The notes under the pieces were generated by a model that ran no database searches, was not told the DNA's origin, and saw nothing but the letters and a program-made list of their open reading frames with translations. Made by a program: the position numbers and the translations under genes. From the NCBI RefSeq assembly GCF_002099425.1, contig NW_018344009.1, positions 1,422,001 to 1,486,000 on the forward strand: 64,000 nucleotides of DNA, written 5' to 3'. Origin of the DNA: Phascolarctos cinereus. Taxonomy: Eukaryota > Chordata > Mammalia > Diprotodontia > Phascolarctidae. Shown in pieces: positions 30,238 to 40,515 of the stretch (positions are counted from its first letter, which is position 1; every line of letters starts with the position of its first letter).

Positions 30238-30425
30238 ATAAAACCACAGAATAATAGGGCTAGAAGGGACTTCAGAGGTCATCTTCATTTGACAGACAAA
30301 TATAAACTCTGAGGCTCAGAGAGGGAAAGAAGCTTGGCCAAGGTCACACAGCTGAGGCTCCTGATTCCAAGTTAGAAGATGCCCAGACTTGCATGACTGC
30401 AAGTGTATAATCCAGATCAAACTGC
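30238..30425 (-). mobile_element. L3-tailed SINE, antisense
   Basis: aaaccacagaataatagggc, tagaagggacttcagaggtc, gaggctcagagagggaaaga, caaggtcacacagctgaggc. Confidence 0.8.
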
Positions 30426-30609
30426 TCACTTTCTCAAGGAGGAAGGGAGAGAATATGGAAATCAAAATTAAAAAAAAAATTAAAAATTTTGTTTAGATGT
30501 AACAGAGAAAAAATAAAATAAAAATTAAATGGGGAAAAAGGAAGAAGATGCTTAGCCAACGGGAGAAGTAGTCCAAAGAGTTCCCAAACAAGAGGGAAGC
30601 TTGAAATCA

Positions 30610-30746
30610 AGTGAAAAAAACCACTTATTGTGCACCTACTGTGTATTGGGCCCTGTAAAGCAAACAAAACAATCAATCCCTGCTCTCAAGAAGCTCACAT
30701 TTTCATGAAGGAGACAGTGTGCAAAAAACTATGTACAAATAAGACG
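30610..30746 (-). mobile_element. L2 3' end, antisense
   Basis: aaccacttattgtgcaccta, ctgtgtattgggccctgtaa, ccctgctctcaagaagctca. Confidence 0.8.
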
Positions 30747-30816
30747 TGTGTGTGTGTGTGTGTATATGTGTGCGTGTGTTGCGTGTGTGTGCGTGTGTGG
30801 GTGTGGGTGTGTGTGT
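30747..30816 (+). repeat. (GT)n microsatellite, interrupted
   Basis: Runs of GT broken by at, gc and gg steps. Confidence 0.95.
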
Positions 30817-30825
30817 CCTATATCT
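30817..30825 (+). repeat. Target-site duplication, left copy
   Basis: cctatatct, repeated at 31075-31083. Confidence 0.85.
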
Positions 30826-31074
30826 GGGCAGCTAGGTGGCATTTTGGATAGAGGCCTGGGCCTGGAGTGAGAAAGACCTGAGTTCAAATCTGGCCTCAGA
30901 CATTTACTAGCTGTATGACCCTGGCCAAGTCACTGAACCCTGTTTGCCTTAGTTTCCTCATCTGTAAAATGAGCTGGAGAAGGACATGGCAAACCACTCC
31001 AGTATCTCTGCCAAGAAAACAGCAAATGGGGTCAAGAAGGTCTGACATGACTGAAGTGACTGAAGGACAAATGA
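30826..31074 (+). mobile_element. MAR1-like SINE, full length
   Basis: gggcagctaggtggcatttt head through ggagaaggacatggcaaacc to gactgaagtgactgaaggac; 9-bp target-site duplication. Confidence 0.95.
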
Positions 31075-31083
31075 CCTATATCT
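31075..31083 (+). repeat. Target-site duplication, right copy
   Basis: cctatatct; pairs with 30817-30825. Confidence 0.85.
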
Positions 31084-31109
31084 ATATGTATGGCCTGTAC
31101 ATATGTTCA

Positions 31110-31112
<3 letters not shown>

Positions 31113-31173
<61 letters not shown>
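31113..31173 (+). repeat. (GT)n(GA)n compound microsatellite
   Basis: About 14 GT units then about 16 GA units. Confidence 0.95.
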
Positions 31174-31178
<5 letters not shown>

Positions 31179-31179
31179 G

Positions 31180-31290
31180 TCTGTTATCATCTCCATTACA
31201 ATGTCCCCATCTTTGCCTTTCTTTGCACTCCAGCCTTTAGCACAGGTCCTGATGCCTAGTAAGGGCCTCACAGATGCTTGTCAAATGACT
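31180..31290 (+). mobile_element. L2 3' end, decayed
   Basis: tgcactccagcctttagcac, aggtcctgatgcctagtaag, ggcctcacagatgcttgtca. Confidence 0.6.
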
Positions 31291-31297
31291 ATGTGGT

Positions 31298-31430
31298 ACA
31301 AATGAGGAAACTGAGGCAAACAGATTAAGTGACTTGTCCAAGGTCATGGAGCCAGTAAGTGTCTGAAGCCAAACTAAAATTCAGTTCTTCCTAGCACTCT
31401 ATCCACTGTGTCACCAAGCTACCTCATTCA
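31298..31430 (-). mobile_element. MAR1/MIR-type SINE fragment, antisense
   Basis: atgaggaaactgaggcaaac, gtgacttgtccaaggtcatg, atccactgtgtcaccaagct. Confidence 0.85.
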
Positions 31431-31559
31431 TATATGCCTTATTCATTTTTGTATTACCTATAGAGGTATTCTACAGATGAAAAGACTGAGGCAAGAAATA
31501 GCCTTAGAACAAAGAGTCCAGTCTCATCCCCAACTACAGTCAGACTGGTGATCAGCTCA

Positions 31560-31660
31560 TGGCAAGTTAGAGATGAAAGGGAACTCAGAAATCATCTGGT
31601 CTGACCCTCCCATTGGACAGATGAAGAAACTGAGACCTGAGGGAGAGGCTTGCCAGCCCT
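31560..31660 (-). mobile_element. L3-tailed SINE fragment, antisense
   Basis: gttagagatgaaagggaact, cagaaatcatctggtctgac, gatgaagaaactgagacctg. Confidence 0.75.
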
Positions 31661-31699
31661 AGGTCTTTGCACATTTGCACATCTGAATGGCAGCTCTTT

Positions 31700-32100
31700 T
31701 CCTGGAAAGGATTCACTCTGCTACTTACTATCTGTGTGTCTTTGGACAAGTCACTTAACATCTAGGTCTCAGTGTTCTTATCTATATAATGAATGTTTCA
31801 GATTAGATGGTCCCTAAGGTTAACTTGGGACAGGTAGGTGTAGTGAATAGAATGTCAGGCCTGGAGTCAGGAAGACTTGAGTTCAAATCAAGTCTCAGAC
31901 ACTTACTAGTTGTGTGACCCTGAGCAAGTCACTTAACCCTGCTTGCCTCAGTTTCCTTATCTGTAAAATGAGCTGAAGAAGAAAATGGCAAACCACTCCA
32001 GTATCTTTGCCAGGAAAACTCCAAATGGGGTCATGAAGAGTAGGACGTGACTGAAAATGACTGAACAACAATAAGGTCCACTTCCTGTGCTAAATATATA
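31700..32100 (+). mobile_element. L3-tailed SINE split by a younger SINE
   Basis: Sense body ctacttactatctgtgtgtc to gattagatggtccctaaggt, interrupted, then taaggtccacttcctgtgc after the insert. Confidence 0.75.
31827..32071 (+). mobile_element. MAR1-like SINE nested in SINE
   Basis: Full head, body and tail (gactgaaaatgactgaacaa). Imperfect duplication taaggttaactt / taaggtccactt at the edges. Confidence 0.92.
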
Positions 32101-32107
32101 TATATAT
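32090..32107 (+). repeat. (TA)n short microsatellite
   Basis: tatatatatatat at the end of the split SINE. Confidence 0.85.
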
Positions 32108-32111
32108 GAGT

Positions 32112-32192
32112 CCCCAGAGCCAGGACTAGAAACCAGGTTTTCTGACTCTTGGAGCAGTGTTCTTCCTTCTGCACCAGGCAGCTTCCTCCTTT
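32112..32192 (-). mobile_element. MIR-type SINE head, antisense
   Basis: ccagagccaggactagaaac, ttctgactcttggagcagtg, ctgcaccaggcagc. Confidence 0.6.
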
Positions 32193-32289
32193 GAGAGTCA
32201 ATGAATTGAGTTCAGGAGACTGTAGCCCAGAATCCTTTGTTTTTCCACTGTCTTCCTAGAAGGCAGATACTTTGCTCCTGGAAATTGGA

Positions 32290-32430
32290 ATGGGGCTGTC
32301 TCAGGTGGTAGTGAGTTCTCCCTCATTGGGGGTCTCCAAAGCTGAGTTGGGAGGGCCTCCTATTGGAACTGCTATGGGTATATTGGTTAGGCTACCTCTA
32401 AGGTCGGACTCTGGGAATCTCAGATTCCTT
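32290..32430 (+). mobile_element. CR1/L3 LINE 3' end, sense
   Basis: gtagtgagttctccctcatt, gggggtctccaaagctgagt, ctacctctaaggtcggactc and gggaatctcagattcc follow the sense CR1/L3 ending. Confidence 0.7.
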
Positions 32431-32929
32431 GCTCTGGATCACAAATCTCTCCTCTCTGGGAGGGACCCATAATTAGAAAGTGAACAGCATCATCTGATTG
32501 ATTCTCCCATCTTAGAGCTGTAGGACTGAGGCCATGAGCTATGTTTCCTCCCCTCTCCCCTCTGCACAAAATGGAGTCATGCCACCTGCCATTTGAAGCT
32601 GGAAAAAGCTGCACACTTGGCTCAGCTTCCCTCAAAATGACCTACATGCTTAGGAAAGAACTGATTCCAGGAAAAAGAAACAGCTCAGACCCCAAAATTG
32701 TCTCTCAGCTCAACTCGTGATCCCATCCACAATGACCTCTACACTTAGTTTCCAAACTTGATATCAGGACAGGGCTTGGAAGAAGAGGATGAGAAGCAGG
32801 GGCTTATTTGGACTCCAGGGCCCAGGCCTCAGTTAGTAAATGAGAAGGGAAATTACTCATGAAGTCAGATTCACAGCATGTTCAGTCAGAACCTATACAC
32901 CTGAAAAGGCCCCTCTCCTCCTCCCTCTT
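32431..32929. other. Unannotated stretch
   Basis: Nothing recognised. Confidence 0.4.
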
Positions 32930-33016
32930 CCCAACAAGCAGTCATCCAGTCTCTGCTTGAAGACCTCTGCTGAAGACAAACCTCTAATTGTTTGCTGTAA
33001 TTGTTCAAACGGTCTC
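32930..33016 (-). mobile_element. CR1/L3 LINE scrap, antisense
   Basis: gtcatccagtctctgcttga, agacctctgctgaagacaaa, cctctaattgtttgc. Confidence 0.75.
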
Positions 33017-33190
33017 TTAAAAATCAATTTATTTATTTATTTATGTTTCTTTTTCAGCATTCACTTTTAGAAAATTTTGAGTTCTCAATTTTCTCCCACC
33101 CCTTCTACTCATTCCCCCTTCCCCCAGATGGCACACAATCTGATACAGGCGGCACATGTTCATATGGGGTTTTTTTCCTCCCCATCCTTA
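33017..33190 (-). mobile_element. L1 3' UTR fragment, antisense
   Basis: aaatcaatttatttatttat, aattttgagttctcaatttt, ctcccaccccttctactcat, agatggcacacaatctgata: the reversed terminal ~170 bases of the L1 seen at 41050-41190. Confidence 0.85.
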
Positions 33191-33267
33191 CATCCAGCTG
33201 AAATAGGAGTCAAGGTACTCATCAGGAATCCTGTTTTGGCCATTAACTCAGTCTATGACTTCCAGTA

Positions 33268-33388
33268 GAGAGTGTGAACTCCTCGAGGGCAGGAAAGCTT
33301 TTCATTTTTTGTCTTTGTGTCACCATCACCAGGGACAGTGCCTGGCCTAGGCTGAGTAGTTACTAAGTGCTTGTTAAATTGAATTGGA
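33268..33388 (+). mobile_element. L2 3' end
   Basis: gtgtgaactcctcgagggca, ccagggacagtgcctggcct, actaagtgcttgttaaattg. Confidence 0.85.
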
Positions 33389-34194
33389 GTTGGGGTCCAA
33401 TTACATGACTTGGTCATTTTGATTCTGTGATTCTGGGGTGGGGAAGGGAAGAGGGGATCAGGGACCCAAGCATCAGTGATTTTGTTATTTCTCCCAAGCT
33501 GTATGACCACCTCACCTGTGCTCCATATCTATCTGCTGGCCCTTCTGGCCAGCTCCATTCATCTCTCTGCACCCTCCATAACAGACCTGCAAATGACATG
33601 AGAAATATTAACTTCATCTTGGAGAGGGCCAAAGGGAATGGTGTGTCAGCAGAGTTAGTCAGAATGATCAGTAACATGGAAATCGGGCTGCTGCTCCTTC
33701 TTTGAGGCTACCATCCCCCATGGGGAGGCCACTGATTTGAGTATTTTCTTGTTCAGAAGCTAGATAGCTAAATTGTAGCATCTCTGCCCATGGCTCACTC
33801 CCATTCAGGATAAAGGGACAGAGGAGAGTGCAGGCAATTTATAAAGAGAGTTCTGGACTGCCCTGGAGAGATTCAATGAATAACCATTGACTTCTAGTTG
33901 TTAACATATTTAAGGACTTGGGGATCCTGAAGCACCTAAAGTTAAGGCCCAAATTCCACGGCTTAAGGGAAACCCTGCTCTCTTGCCTGGCGTCAAGGGG
34001 ATTGGCATGATCATCGTCCACTCTCACCGACCCACCTGAAGCAAAAGGATTTAGGGAGCCAAAGGACATGGACTGTCATCTACATCCACTCTCCCTTTCA
34101 CCCTCTGAGTCATCCCAACCAGGGCCAACTTCCTTTGGAATTAACTCCTCAAAGCCCATTGGTTCATCTTGCCTGATGTGAAGCCATGTTGCAT
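33389..34194. other. Unannotated stretch
   Basis: Non-repeat. 33580-33690 (gacctgcaaatgacatgaga, aatattaacttcatcttgga) could be conserved, but no class can be assigned. Confidence 0.35.
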
Positions 34195-34390
34195 TGTGGC
34201 CTAGTGGAAGGAGCACTGCCGCAGCGAAAAAAGCACTGATTCTTGAGTCAGAGGACTTGAGTTCAAATCCCATCTCTAATGCTTACTACTTGCATGACTA
34301 AGTTACCTAACCTCCCTGGTCCTTACCTATAAAGTAAAGGGTTGGATTAGATGGCCTTGGAGGTCCAAATCTATGGCTCTATGACTTTTT
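34195..34390 (+). mobile_element. L3-tailed SINE, full length
   Basis: gtggcctagtggaaggagca, ttgagtcagaggacttgagt, gggttggattagatggcctt, caaatctatggctctatga. Confidence 0.92.
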
Positions 34391-34489
34391 GTACTAGCTT
34401 TCTTCTTGTTTCCCCAAAATTTGGAGCCCAATTTACTCTTGTTTTCCTTTCCTGCTCCCTCTCTTCCTACCTCTTACACTAACCTGGTG

Positions 34490-34602
34490 GCAGATGGAAT
34501 GTAAACTCCTTGAGGTAAAGATTCTTTCATTTTTTGTACCTGTAATTCCTCCCCTCTCCCATAGTAGGCACCAAATATACGCTTGTTGATTGATTATGAA
34601 GC
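34490..34602 (+). mobile_element. L2 3' end
   Basis: ggaatgtaaactccttgagg, catagtaggcaccaaatata and cgcttgttgattgatta. Confidence 0.88.
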
Positions 34603-34729
34603 CCTATCTTACAAGTCTCAGGTCCAATGGGTACCTCTTCCCAGAAATTTTCCTTGCTTCATGCCACAACCCTCAAAAAAGGAAAGAATCCCTCCTTTCT
34701 CTAATCTTTTTATAGCATTGTCTTCTATC

Positions 34730-35038
34730 ATTTCACAGAATCTCAGAGTTGGAAGGGATGTCAGAGGTCCAGGTCATGCACAAGAATCCTTTCTGCAATA
34801 AACACAAGAAGCCATCTAGTCTTTGCTTAGAGACCATGAGTGAGAGGGTGCCCCCAGCCCCCTAAGGCCATGTGTTCTGTTCTAGTTGGTAGCAATTTCT
34901 TTCCCTTTCACCTATCCTAAACCTATCCTAAATAGGCACTCTTCCACATCCACCCATGGCTTCTAGTTCTGTCCCCCCTGGCCAAGGAAGACAAGTCAAA
35001 TCTCTGTATCATGTAACAATTCTTCTGTCCATCTGGCT
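34730..35038 (-). mobile_element. CR1/L3 LINE 3' part, antisense
   Basis: catttcacagaatctcagag, ttggaagggatgtcagaggt, gccatctagtctttgcttag, tcttccacatccacccatgg, ggcttctagttctgtccccc. Confidence 0.85.
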
Positions 35039-35594
35039 CTCCATCCACTCCCTACCCCCAGCCTTCACCTCTCCCTGCTAAATATCCCTAGTAATTCATC
35101 CAAAGCATGACAGTATTTATCACCTACTGCATTGTGGTCCAGGAATTTTTGCATGTAACTTATTTCCCTGCTAGATTACAAGATCCTTGAGAAAAAGGGA
35201 TAAATGTGGGACAAAGAAGTAATTTAGTCCTGCTATTGTATGCCAACTGGTTAGGTGTGGTTGGGAAGTGGGCAAATTGGGCCCAGGGCCTGATGGAAAT
35301 AGACAGTGTTTAAAATAAATTTGCATTTAGGGTCAAGGAGGGATTTGAATTCACCTTCGACTTCAGTCCTGGAGCTAAACTATCTTTCCAGGAGCTATTG
35401 ACGTCATCATCTGATTAGCATTGTTGCTATGGGAAAGTGGGAAAAGCTGGGGGAAATGTTTGACCAGGCCTTTGGAACTAATCCATCTGCAAAACTGAAT
35501 TGACCTCGTGGAGCTCGGAGCGGAAGATATAGAGTGGGGACTCCTCTGACTGAGGATGTAAAGTCTATTCTCATGTTTTCCTATTCCCAACACC
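35039..35594. other. Mostly unannotated stretch
   Basis: A scrap at 35140-35215 (gctagattacaagatccttg) resembles a sense L2 3' end. Nothing else is recognised. Confidence 0.4.
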
Positions 35595-35698
35595 TCCTAG
35601 TTATGTGACCTTAGACTCTTTACATCTCTGGGCCTCTGTTTCCTCCTCTGGAAAATGAGGATAGTGAGAAACAGCCCTGGAATGGGAGCCAGAGAGGC
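35595..35698 (+). mobile_element. L3-tailed/MIR-type SINE fragment
   Basis: cctagttatgtgaccttaga, tctgggcctctgtttcctcc. Confidence 0.7.
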
Positions 35699-35764
35699 CT
35701 TGGGAACAGGAATCAGCTGTGTAACTGACTGCTTGTATGACAATGGGCAAGTCCTTTGATTTCT

Positions 35765-35816
35765 CCAAGGCAGCCAACCCTGGCTCTCAAGTCAGAGACC
35801 CTGGGTTCATTGGATG
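35765..35816 (+). mobile_element. Old tRNA SINE, head (left of LTR)
   Basis: ctggctctcaagtcagagac and cctgggttcattggat are the SINE head; its continuation lies beyond the solo LTR at about 36628-36672 and again past 36927. Confidence 0.65.
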
Positions 35817-35820
35817 GCTC

Positions 35821-36623
35821 TGTTGTGGTCTGAGAGGTTGTGACCCCTCAAAGACTGGAGTACACTATGGGGTCATCTGGAATGAATTCACAGACTCAAG
35901 CCACTCAAGCATTCTTTAAGTCAAGTTGGCAAAAAGTTTATTGTTACGCTTTTCAGTGGGCAAGGATTCTTAAGGAATCTGTGATCTTAGAGGGGTACAG
36001 TTAAAGTTTACATAGGGTAAAATATAATAAAACATGCCAAATATTCTAACTAGGTGATTCAGGGTGGCATCAGGGAGTGGTTAAGGAGTGGTCAGTTCTT
36101 AAAGAACGTGTACTTCTTATGCCTACTGTGCAGGCATTTTACCCAGAGTTCACTAGGAAAAGCCCACAAAGGGGGCCACATTGAGGCGTGGTTTTAGGCC
36201 TGTTACAGTCACTAAGTTAACTAGAGTTCAGGGGCAACTGAGAGTTGTCCAATCTGCTACCAGTCAATGTCTTGTTTGACAAGATAGACGTAGGGAGTAT
36301 CCATATGTCTTAGGTCTAGAATACAAATAATAAAGAGTCCAGGATGTAGGTAATGAGGTAGGGCGGTAGTATAGATCTTCCAGTGGGTAAGAACATCTTT
36401 ATGACCAGCGCAAAGCCAGTTCAAACTAATAATTCCTTCAGGTGCTGTTTGTAACTGCACCAAGGAAAGAGATAAGGGTCTTGCTGGGGCCCACTCATGA
36501 GTGATTGCTAGGTACAGTGTCTTTGGGCTGGGGAGAAATTGTCAGAGACAGTGTTTGTGAGGCTAAGGAGAAATTGGGGTCCAGGCACAAGCACCCAAAC
36601 ACAAGCACCCAAGCACCCCATCA
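35821..36623 (-). mobile_element. Solo LTR of an endogenous retrovirus (fossil)
   Basis: 803 bases bounded by tgttgtgg and ccccatca, which are imperfect inverted ends of the TG...CA kind, and flanked by a 4-bp duplication gctc (35817-35820, 36624-36627). The reversed strand carries a polyadenylation-signal block (caataaac) near the end expected of R. No internal viral region is present, so recombination left a single LTR. A 4-bp duplication fits the class I (gammaretrovirus-like) group, but I cannot name the family. It interrupts an older SINE. Confidence 0.7.
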
Positions 36624-36627
36624 GCTC

Positions 36628-36672
36628 TCCCCCTTTCTGCCAGTTAACTTAACCTCCTTAGACCTCAGATTG
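36628..36672 (+). mobile_element. Old tRNA SINE, middle part (right of LTR)
   Basis: tttctgccagttaacttaac and ctccttagacctcag continue the SINE broken at 35820; the tail follows at 36927-37035. Confidence 0.65.
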
Positions 36673-36673
36673 G

Positions 36674-36926
36674 GGCAGCTGTGTGGTGCAGTGAATAGAG
36701 CACCAGGCCTGGAGTCAGGAAAACTCATCTTCCTGAATTCAAATCTGGCCTCAGACACTTACTAGCTGTGTGACCCTGGGCAAGTCACTTTACCTTGTTT
36801 ACCTCAGTTTCCTCATCTGTAAAATGAACTGGAGAAGGAAATGGCAAACCACTCCAGTATCTCTGCCAAGAAAAACCCCAAATGGGGTCATAAAGAATCA
36901 GGCACAACTGGAAAATGGCTTGACAA
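36674..36926 (+). mobile_element. MAR1-like SINE, full length, nested
   Basis: ggggcagctgtgtggtgcag head to caactggaaaatggcttgac. Edges share agacctcag / agacctcgg. Confidence 0.93.
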
Positions 36927-37060
36927 TGAAGACCTCGGGTTCCTCATCTCTGAAAAGCTGCTGTTGGATTAGACTTCTAAGGTCCTTTTCAACTCTCAAT
37001 CTATGATCCAGGATGCTGTCCAAGGTCCTTTCCAGTTCTAACCCTATGATCCTTGCTCAC
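36927..37060 (+). mobile_element. Old L3-tailed SINE, tail
   Basis: ggttcctcatctctgaaaag, gttggattagacttctaagg, ttcaactctcaatctatgat; then a second short tail copy at 37015-37055. Confidence 0.75.
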
Positions 37061-37126
37061 AGAATCACTGTAAGAATAAAAGGAGAGAATGAATATGAAA
37101 GTAACTTGAAAAGACTAAAACTCCTC

Positions 37127-37345
37127 CCAAAGATTCTTGACTTGGAGTGTGCAGACACCCCACAAAGGAATCTGTAGGTAGATTTAAAGGAATCCATAAA
37201 CTTGTACAGAGAAAAAATTACATCTTTATTTTGACCACAATTTATTTCCTTTGTAATCCTATTTTAAGCATTTTAAAAACATAATTTGGAGAAGGGGCCT
37301 GTAAGTGCTGCCAGACACTGTCCAAGGGTCCATGAACCAAAGCAA
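37127..37345 (+). mobile_element. hAT-type DNA transposon remnant (MITE-like)
   Basis: ggaatccataaacttgtaca, aaaattacatctttattttg, tttgtaatcctattttaagc, agaaggggcctgtaagtgct and gtccaagggtccatgaacc resemble a mammalian-wide non-autonomous hAT family in which the phrase ggggtccat recurs at both ends. Terminal repeats are decayed. Confidence 0.45.
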
Positions 37346-37569
37346 GTGGAGTGGTTCTTCAGCTAGACTAATGCCAATCTCTCTGAAGATCATCCTGACT
37401 GTGGGGGGATGGGCACATAAAGTCAGACCAGGAAGTCTGAGAGAAACAGAGGGCAGAACTCCCATCCCTTCTCTTGCTATGCCGATTTATATTTCATAGT
37501 ACATCTCATTCATAGACAGCACTTTCAGGTTTACTTCCCCCTTCCTCACAATAGACCTAGGAGGTAGGT

Positions 37570-37705
37570 GCTAGAGGTGGTGGATGCTACAGTGGAAAAC
37601 CAAGAAGACTCGAGTTCTAATACTGCCTCAGGCATTGACAGAGCTGTGTAACCCCAGGCAAGCCACTTAACCATTCTGAGCATATTTCCTCACTTGTAGA
37701 ATAAT
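37570..37705 (+). mobile_element. MIR-type SINE, decayed
   Basis: gatgctacagtggaaaacca, tactgcctcaggcattgaca, caagccacttaaccattctg. Confidence 0.7.
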
Positions 37706-37729
37706 AGCATTCCCTTCCCTCCACCCTCT

Positions 37730-37975
37730 GCAGAGTGTTGGGCCTGGAGTCAGGAAGACCTGAATTCAAATCTGACCTTAGATACTAGCTATGTGACCTT
37801 GAGCAAGTCACTTAACCCCCATTTACCTCAGTTTTCTCATCAGTAAAATGGGGGATAATAATAGGGCCTACTGCTCAGGGCTGTTGTGAGGACCAAATGA
37901 GATAATATTTGTAAAGTGGTTAGCACAGGGCTTGGTACACCCTACATAAAGTTAGTTATCATCACCATCATCATC
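37730..37975 (+). mobile_element. MIR-type SINE, near full length
   Basis: ggcctggagtcaggaagacc, ccttgagcaagtcacttaac, gggctgttgtgaggaccaaa, gagataatatttgtaaagtg, followed by a (CATCA)n-like end. Confidence 0.92.
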
Positions 37976-37984
37976 ACTGTCATA

Positions 37985-38225
37985 AGGAACAGATGAGCTA
38001 ATGTATGTCAAGCATTCTGCAAAATTCCAAGCACTATGTAAATGTGAGTTCATGCATTATTCCCTTTTTACAGTTGAAGAAACAGACCAGGGGAGGTGAA
38101 ATGCAATTTCCAAGGTCTCACAGCTAGGAAGACAGGTTGCTTATTCTGTGAACAAATGAGGAAAACAGGATTCAAACCCAGGACTCCGATTCCAGGTTCA
38201 GTGTTCTTTTCACTATACCCTGCTG
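37985..38225 (-). mobile_element. MIR-type SINE, antisense
   Basis: gctaatgtatgtcaagcatt, caagcactatgtaaatgtga, acagttgaagaaacagacca, attcaaacccaggactccga. Confidence 0.8.
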
Positions 38226-38299
38226 CTTTGGAAATATTGATTAACACCTCCTAGGCATTACTAAGAGAAGCTGTGATACTGTGATAAGAATTGTAAAGA

Positions 38300-38425
38300 A
38301 TGCAAATGAGATCATAACCAAGACCTAGAAGGGACCTCAAATCTCTTGTTTTACAGCAATATACTATTACCATTTTACAGATGAAGCAAATTCACTGACT
38401 TCCAACCTGTCATTCTTTCCACTAC
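38300..38425 (-). mobile_element. L3-tailed SINE scrap, antisense
   Basis: ccaagacctagaagggacct and ccattttacagatgaagcaa. Confidence 0.6.
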
Positions 38426-38434
38426 ATCACAACC

Positions 38435-38830
<396 letters not shown>

Positions 38831-39240
38831 AATCAGAGTGGTCTTCCACTCAGACAGGTGGGGGACTTTAGGGGCAGAGTGTTGCATACATTGACAGAGA
38901 ACATCACTGGATTGGCTGTTTTGCCTGTGTTCTTTTTCTTGTTACAAGAAAGAGTTTGATGCTAGAAGAAGATGAGTCATATCTGGAAATGACTATGATA
39001 TCAAAACAAAAAACATCAATTAATTTTTTTTCCAACCAAGAGGGTGCCATGCTTTCAAAGTTAACTGACTCCATCAGGGACCCTGGGCCCAAGGGTTCCT
39101 GCAGAAGTTAAAAGGGAAGATCTGAATAGCCTCTGGTAGCCTTCCTGGCCTGGTTGAGGCAGATGCTGTAACTTGGCATCTGTAAAAGCTGGCTCCCTCT
39201 CATCTATACCAAGCAGTTGTGTTTACAGAAAAGTACAAAA
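38831..39240. other. Unannotated stretch
   Basis: Nothing recognised. Confidence 0.4.
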
Positions 39241-39345
39241 AAAAAATAAAACTGCATTTGCAAGTGGAAGATGGATTGGAGAGCCAGGCTGAGTAATTAG
39301 CTAATTAGGGAAGCTGAATAATGAGCTAATTCTCAGGCTTTTATT
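39241..39345. promoter_or_regulatory. Candidate homeodomain-bound element with palindrome
   Basis: Contains the perfect 14-bp palindrome TAATTAGCTAATTA (39294-39307), i.e. two inverted TAATTA sites, followed by gaataatgagctaattctca. Not part of any repeat I recognise. Paired TAAT sites suit homeodomain dimers. Inference only. Confidence 0.35.
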
Positions 39346-39654
39346 TACTGAAAGGGAGTTTGAGGATGGCTCTGGATGGGAGCTGGGTGTAATCAATACC
39401 CACTCCAGTATGCTAGGCAGGGGGCTAATGGAATGGAGCTTGGAGGAGAGCAGAGTGGCCACAAACAGCATGCTACCAACCTGGGGAGGAAAAAAGGTCA
39501 AGGTGACATGCCCAGTGCCTGGAGTTCATTCACCATCCTCCTCACTAGGCCCCCAGGACAGTCCCATCTCTGACCAGAAGTGAGCCTTTTCAGCTTCATC
39601 TGGGACCCGGGATGTGGTTAGACTGGGTCTGATTGGCCTGCCTGAGAGACAGTG
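39346..39654. other. Unannotated stretch
   Basis: Nothing recognised. Confidence 0.4.
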
Positions 39655-39787
39655 ATTACATTAGAATTGAAGCTTCTTGAGGGCAAGGACCATCTTTTTT
39701 TTTAATGTTTTCTTTGTGACCCCATTAATTAGTTCAGGGGCTTGCACATAGTAAACACTTAATAAATGCTTGCTGATTGATTGGAGG
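39655..39787 (+). mobile_element. L2 3' end
   Basis: gaattgaagcttcttgaggg, caaggaccatc, cttgcacatagtaaacactt, aataaatgcttgctgattga. Confidence 0.92.
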
Positions 39788-40289
39788 CAGAAAGAGTCTA
39801 CCAAGTGGCATGACCTAGCCAAGACCAGGTCCTCAGCCAGAGTTTCTAGGGATTCTAGCCATAGCTTATGCCTTCCCTTAAGGGAACAGACCTTGCTCTC
39901 ATTTCTAGAGCATGATGAGATGTGCATTTCTGGGCACTCTGTGAGGTGGGTAACAGCCCTCAAAGGTCTTGTAAAGGATCTTTCTCATGGTCACCCAGCC
40001 AGCAAATTTCAGAACCATAATTTCAGTCCAGGTGTCTAGCCTCCTAAGCTCAGGGCATTTCCCACCACACCTCTCTACCAACAAGGCCTCCCTGGCACAA
40101 TGCCCCTGGGAGAATACTTACCTGGAAGTCCTTCCCCTTTCAGGTTAGCCTTGATGTGAATTCTTCTCCCTGCCTGCCCCCACCAAGGGCAGCTCCACTC
40201 CTGACTCAGGCAGCTGTGGCCTCTTTTCTTGTGGAATGAGATTTCTCCCAAGCCAGGCTACAGAGTTTTCCATGCATCCAAGATTGATG
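39788..40289. other. Mostly unannotated stretch
   Basis: A decayed antisense SINE may lie at 39925-40070. Nothing else is recognised. Confidence 0.4.
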
Positions 40290-40324
40290 GGGATAAATTA
40301 GAGATCCCAGTGATGTACAGTCCT

Positions 40325-40455
40325 GGTACTTACTAGCTGTGAAACCCTCAAAAAGTCAATTGATCTCTCTAAGCCTCAGTTTTCTCATCTGTAAAATGGG
40401 GCTGGGAGGACTAGAAAACCTCTAAGGCCCCTCCCAGTTCTAGATCTGTGATTGT
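40325..40455 (+). mobile_element. L3-tailed SINE
   Basis: ggtacttactagctgtgaaa, cagttttctcatctgtaaaa, cctctaaggcccctcccagt. Confidence 0.85.
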
Positions 40456-40499
40456 ATCCTCCATGATCCCATTACCTCTATCCTCTTCCATCCGCTGTC

Positions 40500-40515
40500 C
40501 AAATTATCTTGAAGG
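40500..40515 (+). repeat. Target-site duplication, left copy
   Basis: caaattatcttgaagg; pairs with caaattatctggaagg at 41205-41220 (15 of 16 match). Confidence 0.93.
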
